A DNA stretch of 64,000 nt from Pseudomonas sp. KU26590 (GTDB lineage Bacteria > Pseudomonadota > Gammaproteobacteria > Pseudomonadales > Pseudomonadaceae): assembly GCF_026153515.1 (NCBI RefSeq), contig NZ_CP110644.1, positions 1 to 64,000 on the forward strand, read 5' to 3'. The notes below the pieces were generated by a model. The model did not search any database. It worked only from the letters and a program-made list of their open reading frames with translations, and was not told the origin of the DNA. The first letter of the stretch is position 1. Every line of letters starts with the position of its first letter. Both the position numbers and the translations under genes were made by a program. Below are positions 60,070-64,000 of the stretch, piece by piece.

Positions 60070-60987
60070 ATGAGCTCAGGTCACAGCCACGGCCAAGTGC
60101 GCGCAGGCCATGAAAAAATGCTTTTCATGGCGCTTCTTCTCACGACAGGTTTCATGATCGCCGAGGTCATAGGCGCCTGGATCACAGGAAGTCTCGCGCT
60201 CCTGTCTGATGCCGCACACATGTTCACTGACTCGGCTGCTTTAGGTATCTCGCTGTTAGCGTTCCAGATTGCCAAGCGACCCGCCGACCGAAATCGAACA
60301 TTTGGTTATGCGAGGTTTGAAATCCTCGCCTCTTCAGTCAATGCCATTCTGCTGTTCTTCGTCGCCATCTACATCTTGTACGAGGCCTACCAAAGACTCC
60401 TAACGCCAGCTCCCATCCAGTCGGTCGGCATGCTGGTCATTGCCACGCTGGGGCTCGTCGTCAATCTGATCTCCATGCGGATGCTGGGAAGTGCCAGCGG
60501 AGAAAGTCTGAATGTAAAGGGGGCCTATCTGGAGGTCTGGAGTGACATGCTCGGCTCGATCGGCGTGATCGTAGCGGCTGTCGTCATCTGGTTCACCGGG
60601 TGGGCCTGGGTGGACTCACTCGTGGCAGCCGGTATCGGACTCTGGGTGCTGCCAAGAACCTGGACGCTTCTACGCGAAAGCATGAACGTACTGTTGGAGG
60701 GTGTGCCCAACGGCATTGAGCTCAAAGAGGTTGAGCAAAACATTCTGGCGGTCGAGGGTGTAAAGGCGATCCATGATCTCCATGTGTGGTCAGTCACCAG
60801 CGGAAAGAACGTCATGAGCGTGCATGTGGTGATAGCGCAGGCGTCCCGGAACGGGCAGGAAATCCTGGCCAACGTGACCACCTCTGTCAGCCAGGGCTTC
60901 GAAATCCACCACTGCACCATTCAGCTCGAACATGATGGCTTCCATGATGACGAGCACAGCGCAGAAGGGCATGAACACCACGCATGA
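60070..60987 (+). CDS. czcD: Cation diffusion facilitator CzcD (Zn/Co/Cd efflux)
   Basis: An inner-membrane metal/proton antiporter of 305 residues with six helices. The metal site of helix 2 is in SLALLSDAAHMFTDSAALG (D-x-x-x-H/D pattern) and that of helix 5 in LEVWSDMLGSIGVI. The N-terminus (MSSGHSHGQ) and C-terminus (DDEHSAEGHEHHA) are histidine rich, and the cytoplasmic domain has KAIHDLHVWSVTSG. ATG 60070 is preferred over an in-frame start 35 codons upstream, which overlaps a terminator. Convergent with czcA. Confidence 0.94.
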   Translation: MSSGHSHGQVRAGHEKMLFMALLLTTGFMIAEVIGAWITGSLALLSDAAHMFTDSAALGISLLAFQIAKRPADRNRTFGYARFEILASSVNAILLFFVAIYILYEAYQRLLTPAPIQSVGMLVIATLGLVVNLISMRMLGSASGESLNVKGAYLEVWSDMLGSIGVIVAAVVIWFTGWAWVDSLVAAGIGLWVLPRTWTLLRESMNVLLEGVPNGIELKEVEQNILAVEGVKAIHDLHVWSVTSGKNVMSVHVVIAQASRNGQEILANVTTSVSQGFEIHHCTIQLEHDGFHDDEHSAEGHEHHA

Positions 60988-60988
60988 A

Positions 60989-61020
60989 AACGCTCGCGCC
61001 AGTCTCCCGGCGCGAGCGTT
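60989..61020. terminator. Stem-loop between convergent czcD and czcA
   Basis: Twelve-base arms AACGCTCGCGCC and GGCGCGAGCGTT flank an eight-base loop. On the minus strand TTTTC follows, so it can terminate czcA; on the plus strand the T-run is absent, but it closely follows czcD. Confidence 0.8.
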
Positions 61021-61044
61021 GTAAGTGGGGAACTGAGCGGGCTG

Positions 61045-64000
61045 TCAGTCCTCTTCTTTTCTGTGAGCCCATTGATAAAGCGCTGGCAGAACTAGCAGCG
61101 TCAGCGCCGTGGAGGAAAGGATTCCTCCAATGACGACCGTTGCCAACGGTCGTTGAACCTCAGCGCCTGTCCCCGTTGCCAAGGCCATGGGGATGAACCC
61201 CAGTGACGCGACCAACGCAGTCATCAACACCGGCCTCAAACGAGTGAGCGCCCCCTCATTGATCGCGTCGCCCAGGGAGCGCCCTTCTTCACGCAAGTTG
61301 CGAATGAAGGCGATCATTACCAGGCCGTTCAGTACAGCCACGCCGGACAAGGCAATAAATCCAACCCCTGCCGAGATCGACAACGGGATGTCCCGTAGCC
61401 AAAGCGCAAGCACGCCCCCGGTCAAGGCAAAGGGAATGCCCGTGAACACCAGCAACCCATCTTTGAGGTTGTTAAACATCATGAACAGCAGTGCAAGAAC
61501 CATCAGCAAAGCCACCGGCACCACAATCTGGAGACGTTTGGCAGCCGACTGAAGCTGTTCAAACTGACCGCCCCAATCAGTCCAATAGCCGGGTGGAATT
61601 TTTACTGCGCTATCAATGCTTGCACCTGCTTGCTGGACGAACGAACCCAGGTCACGTCCGCGAACGTTGGCGCTTACGATCACCAGGCGCTTACCGTTTT
61701 CGCGACTGATCTGATTAGGCCCGAGTATCAGATCCAGCGTCGCCACTTGCGACAACGGGATGAAGTTGATTTGCTGATCGCTACTGCCCGCGGTAGCCGG
61801 AATCGGAATCAGCAAACTGGAAAGCCCGGCGACATCGGTTCGCATCTCATCCGACAGCCGCACAACCATGTCAAACCGGCGGTCGCCCTCATAAAGAGTG
61901 CCGGCCCGACGACCTCCCACACCTGTAGCAATAGCGTCCTGCACGTCGCCCACGTTCAGGCCGTAACGTGCGGCTTTGTCCCGATCGATGTTGATGGTCA
62001 ACACAGGCAAGCCCGTCGTCTGCTCGACCTTGACCTCAGACGCGCCCGGCACTTTTTGCAGAGTGGCCGCGATCTGACTGGCCGTTTGATTCAGCACGCC
62101 CATGTCGTCGCCGAAGACTTTTACCGCAACGTCGCTTCGTACCCCTGAAACAAGCTCGTTGAAGCGCAGTTGGATAGGCTGGGAGAACTCGTAGTTACTC
62201 CCTGGTACGCCGGCTGCCGCCTGCTGCAACTCCGCAATGAGCGACTCACGAGACTTTCCTGGATCGGGCCATTGGCTTTGCGGTTTCAGCATGACGTAGC
62301 TATCAGAGATGTTTGGCGGCATCGGGTCGGCAGCAATCTCTGCGGTACCTGTTCGAGCAAACATACGTTCTACTTCAGGCACCTTTTCAACGATGGCTTT
62401 TTCAAGCCGCTTCTGCATTTCCACAGACTGAGTAAGGCTCGTGCCCGGCACCCGGAGGGCCTGCAGCGCAAAGTCGCCCTCGCTCAGGCTGGGTACGAAC
62501 TCACTGCCCATTCGGCTGGCGGTGAAACCGGACAACACGATCAGCACAAAGGCCGTGCTGAAGGCGATCGCACGATGCTGCAGCACCCACGCCAGAACCG
62601 GCGCGTAACGCACGCGAGCCGTGCGCATGATGAAACCTTCTTCTTCCTTCACCTTGCCAGTCACGAACATCGCGATCGCGGCAGGTACAAAGGTGACGGA
62701 AAGGATCATGGCGCCCAACAATGCGATGACCACGGTAAACGCCATGGGATGGAACATTTTGCCTTCCACACCGGTGAGGGCAAAAATCGGCAGATAAACG
62801 ACCATGATGATCAACTGGCCGAAAATGAGCGGTCGGCGAGCTTCCTTGGCAGCGGCAAACACTTCGTGAAAACGCTCGGTGCGCGTGAGCATCCGGCCAT
62901 ATTTGCTCTGCGCATGAGCAAGCCTTCGAATCGCGTTTTCGACGATCACCACAGCCCCGTCCACGATGATGCCAAAGTCCAGCGCACCCAGACTCATCAG
63001 GTTTGCGCTGACCTTATTGGCAAACATGCCGGTAAACGTGAACAACATGGCGAGCGGGATCACCATGGCGGTGATCAAGGCAGCGCGGATGTTACCCAGG
63101 AACAGGAACAAAATTGCGATGACAAGAATGGCGCCTTCAATCAGGTTCTTCTTGACGGTGGCGATGGCCTTTTCGACGAGATTGGTACGGTCATACACCG
63201 TCACCGCGTGGATACCCTGAGGCAGCGAGCGGTTGATATCAGCCAGTTTTGCAGCAACTGCCTGCGAGACAGTTCGGCTGTTTTCTCCGATCAGCATGAA
63301 AACCGTGCCCAGAACAACCTCACGCCCGTTTTCGGTAGCGGCTCCCGAACGCAGTTCCTGGCCGATACCCACATCAGCGACGCTGCTGACCCGGATCGGC
63401 GTGCCCTGTACGTTCGCGATAACAATGTTCGCGATGTCCTTCACCGTGCCAAGCTGGCCAGGTGCACGAATCAACAGCTGTTCACCACCACGCTCAATGT
63501 AGCCAGCCCCGACGTTGGCGTTGTTACGCTCGAGGGCGGCGACGAGATCGTTCAGCGTCAGCTTATAAGCAGCAAGCTTTTTGGGATCAGGCGCGATCTG
63601 GTACTGCTTGGCGAAACCGCCGATCGTGTTGATCTCGGCAACGCCGGGAACGTTGCGCAGCTGTGGCTTGATGATCCAATCCTGAATGACTCGAAGATCG
63701 GTGGGTGTATAGACACTTCCATCCTCCTTCCTGGCGCCGTCTTCGGCTTCGACAGTCCAGAGAAAGATCTCGCCCAGGCCCGTGGAAATCGGCCCCATGA
63801 CGGCCTCAACACCTTCAGGTAACTGCTCCTTGGCAGTTTGGAGACGCTCACCCACCAACTGACGGGCGAAGAACAGATCGGTGCCGTCTTCGAAAATGAC
63901 CGTCACTTGGGAAAGACCCGAACGCGACAGCGAGCGGGTCTGCTTCAGCCCGGGTAACCCGGCCATACTCGTTTCGATAGAAAAGGTAACCCGCTGCTCC
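61045..64000 (-). CDS. czcA: CzcA-type heavy-metal RND efflux transporter (5' end beyond the window)
   Basis: The inner-membrane proton-driven pump of a tripartite CzcCBA-type exporter. 984 residues of about 1050 are present. The visible part starts EQRVTFSIETSMAGLPGLKQ, so only about 65 N-terminal residues are missing. Helix 4 carries the acidic signature GALDFGIIVDGAVVIVEN (two Asp and one Glu), the pattern of the Zn/Co/Cd HME1 subgroup rather than the Cu/Ag subgroup. Other family segments are STGLGEIFLWTVEAED, GSEFVPSLSEGDFALQALRV and VAVLNGLVMIAFIRNLREEG. The expected czcB and czcC should lie upstream, outside the window. Confidence 0.95.
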   Translation of the reverse strand, partial: EQRVTFSIETSMAGLPGLKQTRSLSRSGLSQVTVIFEDGTDLFFARQLVGERLQTAKEQLPEGVEAVMGPISTGLGEIFLWTVEAEDGARKEDGSVYTPTDLRVIQDWIIKPQLRNVPGVAEINTIGGFAKQYQIAPDPKKLAAYKLTLNDLVAALERNNANVGAGYIERGGEQLLIRAPGQLGTVKDIANIVIANVQGTPIRVSSVADVGIGQELRSGAATENGREVVLGTVFMLIGENSRTVSQAVAAKLADINRSLPQGIHAVTVYDRTNLVEKAIATVKKNLIEGAILVIAILFLFLGNIRAALITAMVIPLAMLFTFTGMFANKVSANLMSLGALDFGIIVDGAVVIVENAIRRLAHAQSKYGRMLTRTERFHEVFAAAKEARRPLIFGQLIIMVVYLPIFALTGVEGKMFHPMAFTVVIALLGAMILSVTFVPAAIAMFVTGKVKEEEGFIMRTARVRYAPVLAWVLQHRAIAFSTAFVLIVLSGFTASRMGSEFVPSLSEGDFALQALRVPGTSLTQSVEMQKRLEKAIVEKVPEVERMFARTGTAEIAADPMPPNISDSYVMLKPQSQWPDPGKSRESLIAELQQAAAGVPGSNYEFSQPIQLRFNELVSGVRSDVAVKVFGDDMGVLNQTASQIAATLQKVPGASEVKVEQTTGLPVLTINIDRDKAARYGLNVGDVQDAIATGVGGRRAGTLYEGDRRFDMVVRLSDEMRTDVAGLSSLLIPIPATAGSSDQQINFIPLSQVATLDLILGPNQISRENGKRLVIVSANVRGRDLGSFVQQAGASIDSAVKIPPGYWTDWGGQFEQLQSAAKRLQIVVPVALLMVLALLFMMFNNLKDGLLVFTGIPFALTGGVLALWLRDIPLSISAGVGFIALSGVAVLNGLVMIAFIRNLREEGRSLGDAINEGALTRLRPVLMTALVASLGFIPMALATGTGAEVQRPLATVVIGGILSSTALTLLVLPALYQWAHRKEED

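Noticed and set aside
62170..63822. 550-codon plus-strand reading frame opposite czcA
   Set aside because: Shadow of the RND transporter; composition typical of antisense of a GC-rich gene.

Overview
The window is a chromosomal segment of a Pseudomonas, most likely from the fluorescens/syringae lineages. The evidence is high GC, a complete Pseudomonas-type hut (histidine utilisation) locus, the gene neighbourhoods opgGH, ptsP-rppH, thyA-lgt and ilvA/rpiA and D-2-hydroxyglutarate dehydrogenase/serA, and many Pseudomonas-style REP palindromes between genes. The species cannot be fixed from the sequence alone. No tRNA, rRNA, IS element, prophage or CRISPR array was seen.

Layout. 0-5.5 kb: a frameshifted rsmE, a short 28-bp tandem repeat, and two tandem chemoreceptors with helical-bimodular ligand domains. 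5.6-12 kb: opgG-opgH (osmoregulated periplasmic glucans), then pip-dtd. 12-21 kb: glgP, an uncharacterised DUF2339-DUF3999 operon, and fbp. 21-22 kb: two small outer-membrane-type lipoproteins (BamE-like and Blc lipocalin). 22-38.7 kb: the hut region, hutF / hutCD / (nhaA) / hutU-[hutTu remnant]-hutX-W-V-hutH1-hutH2-hutT-hutI-hutG. 38.9-41.9 kb: divergent cadA-cadR metal export pair. 42-53 kb: housekeeping genes (thyA, lgt, ptsP, rppH, ilvA, rpiA). 51.8-57.3 kb: two SdiA-regulated-like beta-propeller proteins, an FAH-family hydrolase, D-2-hydroxyglutarate dehydrogenase, and divergent serA. 57.4-64 kb: a lower-GC metal-linked block with an OprD-family porin, a DUF2790 protein, a small secreted protein, CzcD, and a CzcA-type RND pump that runs off the right edge.

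How it works together. The hut genes encode uptake of histidine (HutT, HutXWV), deamination (HutH2), hydration (HutU), imidazolone cleavage (HutI), and the two-step HutF/HutG end of the pathway to glutamate. HutC represses, with visible operators between hutF and hutC and in front of hutU. The hutU operator lies on the predicted start site of a sigma-54 promoter. Two lesions stand out here. The NCS1 permease gene after hutU (the position of the urocanate transporter HutTu) is reduced to its two ends. HutH1 lacks exactly the Ala-Ser-Gly triad that forms the MIO cofactor, while HutH2 has it.

The rightmost block carries two sequences resembling the cop box of CopR/CzcR-type metal regulators, in front of the porin gene and between the DUF2790 gene and the small secreted protein gene. 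This suggests a metal-responsive set that includes proteins of unknown function. About 20 REP elements of at least three sequence families, mostly about 87-bp inverted pairs (REPIN-like), punctuate the gene borders.
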